Below are positions 8,674 through 18,861 of a stretch of 64,000 bases of DNA, piece after piece. Each line of letters opens with the position of its first letter. The stretch's first letter is position 1. Source of the DNA: Lachnospiraceae bacterium. Lineage in GTDB: Bacteria > Bacillota > Clostridia > Lachnospirales > Lachnospiraceae. Made by a program: the position numbers and the translations under genes. Where the stretch lies: positions 69,076 to 133,075 of the forward strand of contig JAAUZC010000012.1 of assembly GCA_014804795.1 (NCBI GenBank), given 5' to 3'. The notes beneath the pieces were generated by a model, which was not told where the DNA came from, made no database searches, and saw only the letters and a list, made by a program, of their open reading frames with translations.

Positions 8674-10083
8674 ATGGATCATATGGCAAAGGTTTGACCC
8701 GATCAGAAAACGGCAGGCGTAATTAGGATGTATCCGATCTGCCAGATACTGGTTGTGATTTTCAGCCGTGATGCCAAGATCGTGATAGTTGTCCAGTACG
8801 TCAGTTTGAAGTTCCTGAGATAAAGAGAGGATGGCATTCGCATAGTCTTCCAGAACAGACCCGTCTGTACCATGCGGTTCAGTTCCATTTTCGAAGGCGG
8901 CGGAAAAGTTAGGGGTGCAGAGGATGATCTGGGCATCCGGGACATTTTCACGTATCAGGCTTACTGCTGTCCGCACGGCACCGCTGTAAGTTGCAATATC
9001 GTACGGATCTTCCGATGCGATGGGATATTCGGAAAAATAATCGTTCAAACCATAATTAATGACAAAGCATATCTGCTTATCTGATGAAGCAGATTTCAGA
9101 TAAGACGAGATTCCAATATACGGCTGCGAATCTTCCGGAAAGGCAGACGGATCTTTCCGGAAAAAGGCGTCTGTGATACCGGGCAGGGAAATCAGATTGT
9201 CCGGTGACTGGGAGGCTGTGCCTCCGCCGTAGCCGCAGTTATATATTTCTGCACCGGTGAGTGCGGCAACTACACCCGGAATGGATGTATTGTCAGTATA
9301 GTTGCCGATCACACTGTCGCCAAAGAAAACAATACAGCGATCTGACAGATCGGGATATGTCCGGGGAGCAGTCCGCAGAGTATCAGTCAGTGTTTCCAGT
9401 GTTTCCGCATAGGCAGCAGCATTTTCCGCTGTCACAAGAAAGCTATGCGCTATATCACTGTTGGTCATAAGTATAGTGGCGGTGTCTTCTGTAACAGACA
9501 TGTGATCCAGGTAATTTGCGGGATTGGCGATCAGCCATTCCTGGGTGCCGAAAAAATAGAAATTTGCTTCCGGAATGTCTGGCACAGCAGCCAGAAAATT
9601 TTGAAAAGAGGTCAATGTCTGCTCGTAATCTTTCTGTGAGAGGGATTGCCAGTAATCTGCGGAAGGATAGGAAAGTACAATCTCCCACGTAATTCCCGGA
9701 TAGGCAGCCAGAAGTTCTTCAAGTTTTATGGGATCCGTCAATTCAGGCCGTATCCCGAGATAAGCAGTGGTCACCAGATTGCCGGAATCGGCAATCTGCC
9801 GCATATAATCTGTCAGAGTGGACAGGGAAGGAATGCAGTAAGCAGCTTTGAAAAGAGTCATTGCCCTGAAATGCGAATAATCTTCTTCCTGATAAGTATC
9901 TATGGGATACATGGAGAGAAAGACCGTATCATATTGGGTCGAAGCAATCCGTTTGTAATCCTGGCGTTTCAGTTCGTTTGCCATATATATTTTAAGGATG
10001 ATGAACAGACAGATTAAGGCTGTGACTGTGAAGAAAACAAACAGCATAATTCGCTTTTTTCTTCTGTTTAATGAGTTCTTCAT
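8671..10083 (-). CDS. Membrane-anchored SGNH/GDSL-family hydrolase
   Basis: 470-residue protein with a basic N-terminus and one membrane helix (IMLFVFFTVTALICLFIILK), so the catalytic part is outside. The C-terminal half has the four SGNH blocks: FFGDSVIGNY (nucleophile Ser), a Gly in YNCGYGGGTAS, NYGLNDYF (Asn) and LADRIHPNYA (Asp and His). Members are extracellular esterases or acetylhydrolases acting on sugars, peptidoglycan or exopolysaccharide. The N-terminal 230 residues outside the hydrolase fold show no motif I recognise. The ATG at 10083 is preceded by AAAGGAT at good spacing. Monocistronic and convergent with the SDR gene. Confidence 0.8.
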   Translation of the reverse strand: MKNSLNRRKKRIMLFVFFTVTALICLFIILKIYMANELKRQDYKRIASTQYDTVFLSMYPIDTYQEEDYSHFRAMTLFKAAYCIPSLSTLTDYMRQIADSGNLVTTAYLGIRPELTDPIKLEELLAAYPGITWEIVLSYPSADYWQSLSQKDYEQTLTSFQNFLAAVPDIPEANFYFFGTQEWLIANPANYLDHMSVTEDTATILMTNSDIAHSFLVTAENAAAYAETLETLTDTLRTAPRTYPDLSDRCIVFFGDSVIGNYTDNTSIPGVVAALTGAEIYNCGYGGGTASQSPDNLISLPGITDAFFRKDPSAFPEDSQPYIGISSYLKSASSDKQICFVINYGLNDYFSEYPIASEDPYDIATYSGAVRTAVSLIRENVPDAQIILCTPNFSAAFENGTEPHGTDGSVLEDYANAILSLSQELQTDVLDNYHDLGITAENHNQYLADRIHPNYACRFLIGSNLCHMIH

Positions 10084-10181
10084 AAAGAATATCCTTTCAC
10101 GTTTTGATATATTAAATCCTATTTTAGCACATTTTTGTCAGAAGAAATACTATCTCAAAAAATAAAGTAAATAAAAAACTC

Positions 10182-10210
10182 TTGCATGAATCCCGGGATA
10201 GTGTTATTAT
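10182..10210 (+). promoter_or_regulatory. Sigma-A-type promoter of the surface-adhesin operon
   Basis: TTGCAT at 10182 and TATTAT at 10205 with exactly 17 bases between them. The 329-base gap 10084-10412 holds no gene; from this promoter it gives a leader of about 195 bases that is very AT-rich and contains one clear small hairpin, CGGCAT-GGTGT-ATGCCG, at 10229-10245. No known riboswitch consensus was recognised in it. Confidence 0.6.
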
Positions 10211-10412
10211 ACTAACTACCTGATAAATCGGCATGGTGTATGCCGCAAATCTTTTATTTAATTATTTAAAATCTTTATTATCTGTACTATCAATGTTATA
10301 TCTTTAAAAATTTCAGAAAAATCTTTTACGTTTCATTTTATCCGAGTGGAAAACTGCAGTTTTATAATGCGCACAAGGTCTTATTTGTGTGCCGAAAGAA
10401 AGGAGGATAAAA

Positions 10413-11531
10413 GTGAAAAAGAAATTTGCGAAAGGGAGGAAGGTGCCGGGTTTGATTGTGACATTTGTGTCACTTTTGGTTTTGCTGCAGAACACGCAGA
10501 ATGTATATGCGTCGGCGGAAAAAAAGGCAGAAGCAGCGGCGGCAGGTGAAGATGTACCGGAAGGTGTGGAAGCGGAAAACAGGCTGATGAAAGTGATTCC
10601 ATTGGATGCGGATACAGTTACGCAGATTCCAAAGTACATAGTGGAGGAGAATATTACTTATGTATTGGATGAATCTTCTGTTGTGGTGGAGGAAACCGAA
10701 AGCGGAACCTCAGAAGGGGCGAATGTAATTACCGTTTCCAGAAAAGTGGAAGATCTGCCGGACAACGATTTGGAGAGGATAAGAAAGACGGTGCAGCATG
10801 AAGGAATCACGTGTGAGCTTTTAAGCGTTATCTATGAAGTGGAGAAAGAGGATGAATACGGCATTCCGACAGGCTACAGTGCGGTTTGTGAGTATGGCGG
10901 ATTGAAAAAATACAGTACATCGTATCCGACAGCCTGGCAGATGACGGCCTGGTATGATATCTGCGAGACAACCGACGAAACGGTTATTGTGACCGGGCGC
11001 GAAGAATATGAGTATGTCCATGTACCGGCAAAAGCTGAAGCAGGAGAGGAACAGGGCAGAGTGGAAACGGAAATGACCGGGGAAGCAGGTATGCAGGAAA
11101 AAGAAGAGCCTTTTCCGGAACCAGAGGTTAAGAAAATCAGCATAAAACAGACACCCGGGGAAGAAGACAGGAAAAAAATTGCGGATATTCCGGTACCACT
11201 TGCGGCCGCAGCATCAGGAATAGGAGCAGCTTTGCCGTTTATTGTATGGTTCAGCATCGTAACAGTGCCGATTTTTACGTTGAAAAAAGAAGAAAGATAT
11301 CGTTATATCGGGCGTATAAGATTGAAAAAAGAAGAGGGGATGTATACGGCCTGCCTGACAAAGCGGCTGATTGCCAGAGCGGAAATTCCTGTTTTTATGA
11401 TAAAGCTGCCGGAGAAAATAAGGAAAAAGACAAAGGCCGGTATGCTTCAGATATGTTGTCCGGATGGAAAAAGAATTCTGTTGACAGCCGGAAAAGAAGT
11501 TCATTTTACAGTGGAGGGAGAAGAGCTATGA
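10413..11531 (+). CDS. Exported single-pass membrane protein of adhesin operon
   Basis: 372-residue protein not assigned to a family. The N-terminus is a signal peptide (VPGLIVTFVSLLVLLQN, cleavage near YASA), followed by an extracellular region of about 240 residues, acidic in its last part, then a membrane helix (AAASGIGAALPFIVWFSIVTV) and a basic, likely cytoplasmic tail of about 85 residues. The start is the GTG at 10413 with AAAGGAGG 6 bases ahead; an upstream in-frame GTG at 10389 has no SD. Its stop overlaps the ATG of the giant adhesin (ATGA), so the two are translationally coupled and probably work together, for example in adhesin assembly or display. That role is inference. Confidence 0.75.
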   Translation: MKKKFAKGRKVPGLIVTFVSLLVLLQNTQNVYASAEKKAEAAAAGEDVPEGVEAENRLMKVIPLDADTVTQIPKYIVEENITYVLDESSVVVEETESGTSEGANVITVSRKVEDLPDNDLERIRKTVQHEGITCELLSVIYEVEKEDEYGIPTGYSAVCEYGGLKKYSTSYPTAWQMTAWYDICETTDETVIVTGREEYEYVHVPAKAEAGEEQGRVETEMTGEAGMQEKEEPFPEPEVKKISIKQTPGEEDRKKIADIPVPLAAAASGIGAALPFIVWFSIVTVPIFTLKKEERYRYIGRIRLKKEEGMYTACLTKRLIARAEIPVFMIKLPEKIRKKTKAGMLQICCPDGKRILLTAGKEVHFTVEGEEL

Positions 11532-14500
11532 AAAAAGGATTGGGAAAGAGGATAGGATGCCTGTTATTGTGTGCAGCCTTGTTCTGGGGAAGCATTTCCA
11601 CAGATGCTTATGCAGTGACTGTATCGGGGAATGATCCGAAGAAAACAGAGAGTATGGAAGACGACACCATAAAGGCGGAAGATACAGAGGATGTGGCCGA
11701 AAATGGCCAAGCTGGCAGTCAGTATCACTTTATAGAAGAGGATTCGGACAGCGTGGCAAAATGGCTGGAGCTTTACTGCCCGAACGGGTTTGAAGAACTT
11801 TTGGCTTATGATGAAACCTGGTGGGATTCTCTGTATGACTATGAGCGGGAATATGCAGAATTCCTTGTGGGTCTTATTGTAGAGTTATCAGAGGATGTCT
11901 ACGACGGCCAGACGCTCCCGGAATGCATTCATATTTTGGAGAGCGGAACAGATGCTGATGCATTTTTTGCGGGGACCGTTTTTCAGGGAATGACATTGGC
12001 AGATTTGAAAGCACTTTATGATGCGGGCGGCGACCTGGAAGATCTGGCAGGGGAAACACCCGGACGAAAAAGCAGACAAATATCTTTCGCGGCTCAAAAT
12101 GAGGGAGGAACAGAAGGCGGAGAAGCAGAAGAAATAATAGAACAACTGATGGCAAAGGTCCGGGTAACGGCAACCGGCTATTCCGGGACAGGGCACGGGC
12201 GAATCTATAAAATTATGCTGGGCGATGTCCCCGCACTGTGTATCAGTTGTGGATTACATTGCCGTAATTCGTTTCTGTATCATGCAGACGAGGACACTTA
12301 CGAAGAAAAGGCGGGAGCATTGGGATATTTTGCGAAGAATGCAAATAATTCGGGAGCGGAATATGTGGCATGTCAGATTGCGGCATGGCTGTTTCTGGAG
12401 AATGAGAATCTCGATGAGGTGCAGGTAAAAAGCAGGACACAGGCCATGGTGAATATTTCTTCTAAAATATCTTTAAACAGGATGCAGGAATATGTCTGGA
12501 AGTTCTATTCAGGGGCAAAAAACAGCAGAGATTCTTACTATGAATATACATCGGATAATATAAATGCACAGCAGTTGATCACCGGTGAGAAAGCGAACGG
12601 AGAACTTTATACGACGGTGGTAAAACCGGTAGAACCTGTAGATCCGGATAATCCCCCGGAACCGGAAGAGCCGGAGATCGTAACGCTTTCGGAGTCTGTG
12701 GAGATAGCCTATTCGATTGTAATAGATAAAAGGGACTGGCAGACCGATGTCGGACTGGAAGGCTGTGAAGTAAAAATATTGGAAGACGGACAATATCTGG
12801 ATACAGTGACAACAGACAAAAACGGTCATGCCGAATATTCCGTGGAAAAGGCGGCTGAGTTTTCCGTCGACTATGACAACGTAACGGTGACGGAGGAAGA
12901 GGCATGGGAAATGTTGGAAGAACAGATTGCAGCTTTTGCAGCCACTCCTTATACCTACACTGTCAGCGAAGTGACGGCGCCGGCCGGATACGTGTGGGAG
13001 GCAAACGAAAAAAGTGAGACGATAACAGGAGAGGAGACAGCAGAATTTGAGCTGACAAATGAACGGACACTTGGCGCGGTGGAACTTATCAAGTATGATG
13101 TCGAAAGTGAATCGGAGAGAGCGCAGGGAGACGCTTTGCTGGATGGAGCAGTATACGGCATCTATGCCGCCGCGAATATTGAACATCAGGATGGCAAAAC
13201 CGGTCTTCTCTATAAAAAGGATGATCTGGTGCAGACAGCTGTCACCGGAAAAACACCAAAGACAGATGAGGACGGTTATATATTGAATACAGACGGCAGC
13301 AGGCATATCGCAGAACCGGAAGTGGAGATTGCGTATGCAGATACGCCGGGGAAAACACTGTTTGGAGATTTGGAGCTGGGAAGTTACTATGTAAAAGAAA
13401 TCACACCCCCGGATGGTTATATGTTTGACGAGTGTGTCTATCCGGTTACTTTTACTTATAAGGATCAGATGGTAAAGATTGAAAACAGAAAAGAGACAGC
13501 AGGAGGGGCGGACAATAAACTGACAGTGGATGATAACAGTACGTCAAATGCTATTTACTCAGGCGATTATGTGAATAAGCAGGGTTTTCAGTTCTTAAAG
13601 ACATCGGACAGCATCTGGCAGACGGAATTAAAGCCAATTGCAGGAGCAGGATTTTCGATTTATCTGATCAGTGATCTGAGCGGTGTGAAAAACGGACAGA
13701 TAGAGCCGATGGGCGAGAACTGGACAGAGGATGACATCATGACATTTTATGACTACGATTTTAAGGGGGAAAAGACAGCGACCGTCTATAAGCGTACCGG
13801 CTATGAGACATGGACAGCGGGGGATAAGCTGTGGCTGAAAGCAGGCACACAGCCGAATGAATACTATGTCAAGGAGATGTTTACAGATAAAGACGGGTAT
13901 GTGACGGCACCGGAACTGCCTTACGGGATGTATGTTGTAGTGGAGACGACAACACCGGAGAATTACACATGCGCAAAACCGTTTATTGTGCGCATCACAG
14001 ACGACGGAGGCGTATTGTATACAGACAGCCGGAAGAGCAGTATAGAAAAAACTTATACGAAGAAAGAGGGAATCCGATATGGTGACCGCGAAGCGACAAA
14101 GCAAAGGGAGGGAAGGATCCTGCAGGATAGGCGTATCATTAATAACACGATCACAAGGACGTTTCTGCGCATTTTGAAAGTAGATGAAGAATTTGTGGAT
14201 CTGTCTAAATCCTATATTACTCCGGAGGAATTTGTCAGGGGAACCGTGTTGAAAGAAAACACGGAATATCGCATAAAATGTACTACGCTGCCGGTGAGTA
14301 AAGACGGTTTGCGCGCTCTGAACTGGAAGTTTGATGAAAACGGATATTTAAGCTTTTATGATCAAAATACAAGAGAACTCTGCGGAACAGCTGATAACCC
14401 TTTTAAGACACAATTTCTGAAAAAGAATGGTATGATCCGGGACTGCTATATTATGCTGCCGCAGCAGATTCCGGTCGGAACTTATGAGCTGGAGGAAATA

Positions 14501-16870
14501 ACGGCGCCGGACGGCTATGTGGTAAACGGAAAGGAACAGTCTGTTTTGGACACCGGTAAAGGGGGAATAAACGGATATGAGATCATTGATAAACCGCATG
14601 CAAGTGTTGTCTTTACCATTAATAACGGATCTGTCTATCCTGACGGACAGATAGGACCCAATAAATATGCTCTGGCAGACGAGTACGGAAATATAACGGT
14701 GACTGTTTTGCAGAAGAATCAGGAACAGAAAGGAATTGTTGAGATCACAAAGCATGGAGAGCAGCTTTCCGGAGCCCACGAGGATTCCGCGACACTGCTT
14801 GAAAAACTGGAAAAGGAGTCGTCCCTGGAGATAACAGGAGTTTCGGAGAGCGCCCATAGAGACCTGGTATTTGAATATGAGGATGCACCGGCGGCGGGAG
14901 CAGTCTTTGAGATTGTTGCTGCGGAAGATATCTATACACAGGAAGTAGAAAGGCAGCTGCTTGATGCCTGTCAGATAAAGAAAGAGGATTACCTGATATA
15001 TAAAGAAGGGGATCTGGCGGCGACGATTACGACAGACAGAAACGGATGGGCATATGCGGCAGACCTGCATATTGGAAAATATAAGATCCGGGAAGTGACC
15101 GCGGGAGACGGGTTTGTTTTAAATACGCGGGAGACGGAATTCGAAATTACAGAGAAAGAGCAGACCGTGAGTTTTGATATTCATACAGTGGATTATAAAA
15201 ACGAACGTCAGAAACTGGAAATCATACTGGAAAAGCAGGATCAGGAGACCGGGATACCGCTTGCCGGGGCAGTGTACGGATTGTATGCAAAAGAAGATAT
15301 TATGATTAATATCGAAAAGGATGAAGATACAGGGAAATGGGCTGTAAAAGCCGTACCTGAAATGCTCTATCCGGCAGATACGCTGGTCGCGACCTGTATT
15401 ACGGACAAGGACGGGAAAGGCGTTTTTGATGAAGATCTGCCGTTGGGAGAATATTATGTGCGTGAATTACAGGCGCCGAAAGGTTATCTTACCGCGGTGG
15501 ATGAAGTCTATGTAGATGGAAGCTACAACAGTATAAACGGCGGTCAGGACGCGGAGAAACAGACGTATCATCTGACTTTGAAGGACATAAAAACACAGGC
15601 GGTCATCACAAAACAGGCGTTGGCAGACAGGAAAGAGGTGGCGGGGGCAACGTTGGAGGTCAGCGAGATTAAAACAGACAGAGAGGGTAATCTGAAGACG
15701 GATGCCGATGGAAAGTATATTGCGGAATCGGTTGATCGCTGGATATCCAAAGAGGGAGAACGCCACTGTTTTTACAGGGATACCTGGGGGAACCTGACGG
15801 AGATAGAGAACGAGAGTAAACTTCCGGACGGAAAAGAGCTGATTGTAAAAAACGGGCATCTGATCACCGGATTAGGGCTTGACAGAATCTACATCTTATC
15901 CGAGAAGATCGCACCGGAAGAGTATACTTGTGCAGAGGATATTCTGTTTAAACTTGTACAGGAAAAAACGGAAGACGGGCTGACGGGTACGGTCGGACTG
16001 TATGTTCTGGAAAACGGTGAGTGGCAGAGAGCGGAAGATGATATACTGGTGATGTATGATGATAAAGAAGCAGTGGTTATTGAAAAGACAACGATCAATG
16101 TGACACAGTGCGGAGATACTTATCAGTACAGGATAGACAGGTTAAAAAACGAGTCGGTGAAGAGCATGGATCAGTTTACGATGACCGATCATCTGCCGAC
16201 AGGTATCTATCTGACAGAACTCTGGACGGGAACCTACAATGAGAATCTGCTTTATGATGTAGAATATATGACAAATAAAAGTAATGGCTGGGTCTGCCTG
16301 GAAAGCGGCCTATCCACAGAGGAAAATCATCATTTTCAGATATCGGAGGCTCTGCAGACAGAGGAGGAGCATATAACAAAGTTCAGGTTATGTTTTGGCA
16401 CGGTTGGAGGCCTTTTTGAGAAGGTGGAATCCCCCACATATATGACATATGTGTCACAAAATGCGGAAGAAACTATTCTCAATGAGATAGAGCTGACCGC
16501 GGAATGTAACGGGAGAAAACTTCGGGATAAAGCAAAGACAAAAACGAAACTTTATCGGCGGGGAATTTCCGGTTATGGAGCAAAAGGCGGGGGAAAACCG
16601 CTGTATGAGATCGTGGGCAGCCGGGAAGAGGAAAGCAGAGAGGAAGAGTCGTTGATACGCCGCATAATAAAGAGCGCGGAAAAGCAGAAGACGAAGGAAC
16701 AACAGGGATTTGAAAGACTGGAAGATGAGGAGGTGCCGTTAGGACTGTATAAAGGACAGGGCGTGCAGACAGGAGATAACGCACCGGTACGCCTCTTTGT
16801 GCAGGCGGCGATCACAGCGCTTACCGGACTTGCCATACTATGGTTTTTGGGCAGAAAAAGGAAAGGATAA
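11528..16870 (+). CDS. Thioester-domain/CnaB (SpaA-type) surface adhesin
   Basis: Giant cell-wall adhesin, 1780 residues. A signal peptide (GCLLLCAALFWGSISTDAYA) leads to a probable thioester domain: Cys residues in PALCISCGLHC (about 235-245) and the Gln block CQIAAWLF (about 281-289), a TQxA-like motif; such domains form a Cys-Gln thioester that bonds covalently to host surfaces. Then come about seven CnaB/SpaA-type domains, each ending with an E-box: SEVTAPAGY (~478), KEITPPDGY (~623), VETTTPENY (~804), EEITAPDGY (~988), REVTAGDGF (~1187), RELQAPKGY (~1311), SEKIAPEEY (~1458); these usually carry Lys-Asn isopeptide bonds. The C-terminus has a degenerate sorting signal (VQTGDNAP), a hydrophobic helix and RKRKG. 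No sortase gene is in the window. The ATG at 11528 overlaps the previous stop and has GGAGGGAG ahead. Confidence 0.88.
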   Translation: MKKGLGKRIGCLLLCAALFWGSISTDAYAVTVSGNDPKKTESMEDDTIKAEDTEDVAENGQAGSQYHFIEEDSDSVAKWLELYCPNGFEELLAYDETWWDSLYDYEREYAEFLVGLIVELSEDVYDGQTLPECIHILESGTDADAFFAGTVFQGMTLADLKALYDAGGDLEDLAGETPGRKSRQISFAAQNEGGTEGGEAEEIIEQLMAKVRVTATGYSGTGHGRIYKIMLGDVPALCISCGLHCRNSFLYHADEDTYEEKAGALGYFAKNANNSGAEYVACQIAAWLFLENENLDEVQVKSRTQAMVNISSKISLNRMQEYVWKFYSGAKNSRDSYYEYTSDNINAQQLITGEKANGELYTTVVKPVEPVDPDNPPEPEEPEIVTLSESVEIAYSIVIDKRDWQTDVGLEGCEVKILEDGQYLDTVTTDKNGHAEYSVEKAAEFSVDYDNVTVTEEEAWEMLEEQIAAFAATPYTYTVSEVTAPAGYVWEANEKSETITGEETAEFELTNERTLGAVELIKYDVESESERAQGDALLDGAVYGIYAAANIEHQDGKTGLLYKKDDLVQTAVTGKTPKTDEDGYILNTDGSRHIAEPEVEIAYADTPGKTLFGDLELGSYYVKEITPPDGYMFDECVYPVTFTYKDQMVKIENRKETAGGADNKLTVDDNSTSNAIYSGDYVNKQGFQFLKTSDSIWQTELKPIAGAGFSIYLISDLSGVKNGQIEPMGENWTEDDIMTFYDYDFKGEKTATVYKRTGYETWTAGDKLWLKAGTQPNEYYVKEMFTDKDGYVTAPELPYGMYVVVETTTPENYTCAKPFIVRITDDGGVLYTDSRKSSIEKTYTKKEGIRYGDREATKQREGRILQDRRIINNTITRTFLRILKVDEEFVDLSKSYITPEEFVRGTVLKENTEYRIKCTTLPVSKDGLRALNWKFDENGYLSFYDQNTRELCGTADNPFKTQFLKKNGMIRDCYIMLPQQIPVGTYELEEITAPDGYVVNGKEQSVLDTGKGGINGYEIIDKPHASVVFTINNGSVYPDGQIGPNKYALADEYGNITVTVLQKNQEQKGIVEITKHGEQLSGAHEDSATLLEKLEKESSLEITGVSESAHRDLVFEYEDAPAAGAVFEIVAAEDIYTQEVERQLLDACQIKKEDYLIYKEGDLAATITTDRNGWAYAADLHIGKYKIREVTAGDGFVLNTRETEFEITEKEQTVSFDIHTVDYKNERQKLEIILEKQDQETGIPLAGAVYGLYAKEDIMINIEKDEDTGKWAVKAVPEMLYPADTLVATCITDKDGKGVFDEDLPLGEYYVRELQAPKGYLTAVDEVYVDGSYNSINGGQDAEKQTYHLTLKDIKTQAVITKQALADRKEVAGATLEVSEIKTDREGNLKTDADGKYIAESVDRWISKEGERHCFYRDTWGNLTEIENESKLPDGKELIVKNGHLITGLGLDRIYILSEKIAPEEYTCAEDILFKLVQEKTEDGLTGTVGLYVLENGEWQRAEDDILVMYDDKEAVVIEKTTINVTQCGDTYQYRIDRLKNESVKSMDQFTMTDHLPTGIYLTELWTGTYNENLLYDVEYMTNKSNGWVCLESGLSTEENHHFQISEALQTEEEHITKFRLCFGTVGGLFEKVESPTYMTYVSQNAEETILNEIELTAECNGRKLRDKAKTKTKLYRRGISGYGAKGGGKPLYEIVGSREEESREEESLIRRIIKSAEKQKTKEQQGFERLEDEEVPLGLYKGQGVQTGDNAPVRLFVQAAITALTGLAILWFLGRKRKG

Positions 16871-16941
16871 GAGGAGTATTTAAAAGAACAAAATAACATC
16901 AGAAGGCATAGGATAAAAAAAGTATGTTTTTGGAGGTTCTT

Positions 16942-18735
16942 ATGCCTTCTTGTGAAGAGAGAGTTTACAGTGATGATTATTTCAGTGCGCTGTTGGATTT
17001 TTGGCCGCTGGAGGAAGATATCGGCAATCTGACAGAGAGATTTTGCTATATGAAGATCAGTGATATTCTGGGAGCGCTAGTCATTGATAAAAGTCTGTTG
17101 ACACCGTTGTCGCTGACAGATTACACTTATCGCTTTTTGCCGAAACTCTACGCACCGATGCAGAGTGTCTCTTTTCCTCTTTTGAAATCCGGTATTCTCC
17201 AGGTACAGCAGCCGCCGCTCGGCCTGACGGGGCAGAATGTACTCATCGGCATAGCGGATTCCGGTATAGATTTTACGCTGCCGGCCTTTCGGAGAGAGGA
17301 TGGCAGCAGTCGTATTGTGGCGATCTGGGACCAGACGATACCCTATGAAAACAGTTTGGGTATGCAGGGAGAGGAGGGCAATGCAGAGCCAATAGGCAGA
17401 ATGAGGCGATGGAACGACGACAGTGTGAAAAGGCGGGGAACACTGGATGTTCCTTTCGGAACAGTTTATACGCAGGAGGATATCAATGAGGCGCTGAGAA
17501 GTGAGAATCCTTTTATGAAGGTGCCCTCCCGGGATGAGACAGGGCATGGAAGCGCTATGGCGGGAACGGCCGGCGGCAAAGTGGGAGATGAAATATACGG
17601 TGGGGCCATCAATGCCGAATATGTCATTGTAAAATGTAAACAGGCGAACAGGGATATTCGACAGTTTTATTATATTGCGGAAGGGGCGGAAGCCTACAAC
17701 GAAACGGATATTATGCTGGCTTACCGGTTTATTGACAGTTACTGTGAGATCTTTCGCAGACCTCTGGTATATTGCCTGGGAATGGGAAGCAGTATGGGAC
17801 CCCATGACGGTACTTCCCTGTTTTCCGAGTTTATAAACGGGATCGCGCTGCGGCGAAGCAGGGCAGTTATAGTCTGCGGAGGAAATGAAGGAAATCAGGC
17901 CGGACATTTTGCCGGGGAGGGTGACAGGGACGTGGAATTGCGGGTAGGCGAAGGGGTAGGCGGATTTACGCTGGAAATCTGGGGCAGCATACCGGAATTT
18001 TTTTCAGTTGTTCTGGTATCTCCGGGAGGAGAGAATACGACGGTTTTAAGCAGTCTTGTAAGCGGCAGCAGACGAATCGCGTTTCTCTTTGAGCAGACGG
18101 TAATCTATGCGGAGGCGGAACTGGCGGAGCAAAGCTCCGGCAGGACGCTTATGGTGCTGCGGTTTGAGAAGCCGACATCCGGTATCTGGCGTATCAAGAT
18201 GCGGAATGCAGGCACTTTTCATATGTGGCTGCCGGTCAAAAGTTTTCTCGGAGGAGAAGTTTTCTTTCTGCAGCCGGATCCGGATATCACATTGACAGAA
18301 CCGGCGTACGCGGCAGAAGTTATTACCGTTTCGACTTATGCGGATGCGACCGGAGCTTTCTGGGGAGAAAGCGGCAGAGGGTTTACGGTGGGCGGACAGA
18401 TTAAACCGGATTTTGCGGCTCCGGGGGTGGAAATACCCGTACCGGGAAGAGCGCCGCTTGCGCTTCCGGGACCGGGCGGTGCGGAGACAATGAACAGTTT
18501 GGGCAGTTTTACCGTAACCGGCAGCAGTATGGCGGCTGCGATCACCGCTGGTGCAGTGGCACAGTTTCTGGAATGGGCCATTGTCAGGGAGAACGACCTG
18601 TTTATCAAAGGGGTGGAGATTAAGAGTTACCTGCAGAGGGGTGCCTCCAAAGATGCCGGAACGGAGTATCCGGACAGACGATGGGGCATGGGAAAACTGA
18701 ATCTGCAGCAGTCGTTTGAGGCGTTGAGGGTGTAG
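16942..18735 (+). CDS. S8 subtilisin-like peptidase (clostridial Csp-like)
   Basis: 597-residue S8 serine peptidase with the full triad: Asp106 (ADSGID), His202 (ETGHGS) and Ser529 (GSSMAAA), plus the oxyanion Asn in CGGNEGNQAG. It has a large insert between His and Ser (about residues 330-460, a jelly-roll-like region) as in the Csp peptidases of clostridia. No signal peptide is visible, which is also common in this clade, so it is either cytoplasmic, spore-associated or exported otherwise. The start at 16942 is chosen because GGAGG lies 5 bases ahead; the ATG at 16924 has no SD. It follows the adhesin gene by 71 bases, and a role in processing surface protein or in spore biology is possible but unproven. 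Confidence 0.88.
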   Translation: MPSCEERVYSDDYFSALLDFWPLEEDIGNLTERFCYMKISDILGALVIDKSLLTPLSLTDYTYRFLPKLYAPMQSVSFPLLKSGILQVQQPPLGLTGQNVLIGIADSGIDFTLPAFRREDGSSRIVAIWDQTIPYENSLGMQGEEGNAEPIGRMRRWNDDSVKRRGTLDVPFGTVYTQEDINEALRSENPFMKVPSRDETGHGSAMAGTAGGKVGDEIYGGAINAEYVIVKCKQANRDIRQFYYIAEGAEAYNETDIMLAYRFIDSYCEIFRRPLVYCLGMGSSMGPHDGTSLFSEFINGIALRRSRAVIVCGGNEGNQAGHFAGEGDRDVELRVGEGVGGFTLEIWGSIPEFFSVVLVSPGGENTTVLSSLVSGSRRIAFLFEQTVIYAEAELAEQSSGRTLMVLRFEKPTSGIWRIKMRNAGTFHMWLPVKSFLGGEVFFLQPDPDITLTEPAYAAEVITVSTYADATGAFWGESGRGFTVGGQIKPDFAAPGVEIPVPGRAPLALPGPGGAETMNSLGSFTVTGSSMAAAITAGAVAQFLEWAIVRENDLFIKGVEIKSYLQRGASKDAGTEYPDRRWGMGKLNLQQSFEALRV

Positions 18736-18861
18736 AAAGAATATCTGGAAAAAACAAAAAAGATCGCACATGAAAAGCAATTTATGGTACAATAGTGATG
18801 GGCAAAAGATCGATCATATTTATATATCGGAAAATACAAATGCAGGAATCGGTGAGGGAAT

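Noticed and set aside
10211-10412. Cyclic-di-GMP or other riboswitch in the adhesin operon leader
   Set aside because: The leader is long, but I found only one small hairpin and none of the conserved core motifs of c-di-GMP riboswitches.
12509-13306. Long minus-strand frames inside the adhesin gene (also 14348-15070)
   Set aside because: They are antisense shadows of a clear CnaB protein, have no SD and encode cysteine/arginine-rich sequence without any family pattern.
12700-16000. Repeats in the adhesin gene as a CRISPR or DNA repeat array
   Set aside because: The similarity is at protein level (CnaB E-boxes) and the DNA copies are diverged and irregularly spaced.
17077-17907. 276-codon minus-strand frame inside the subtilase gene
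   Set aside because: The plus strand encodes the complete S8 triad; the antisense frame has no start signal.
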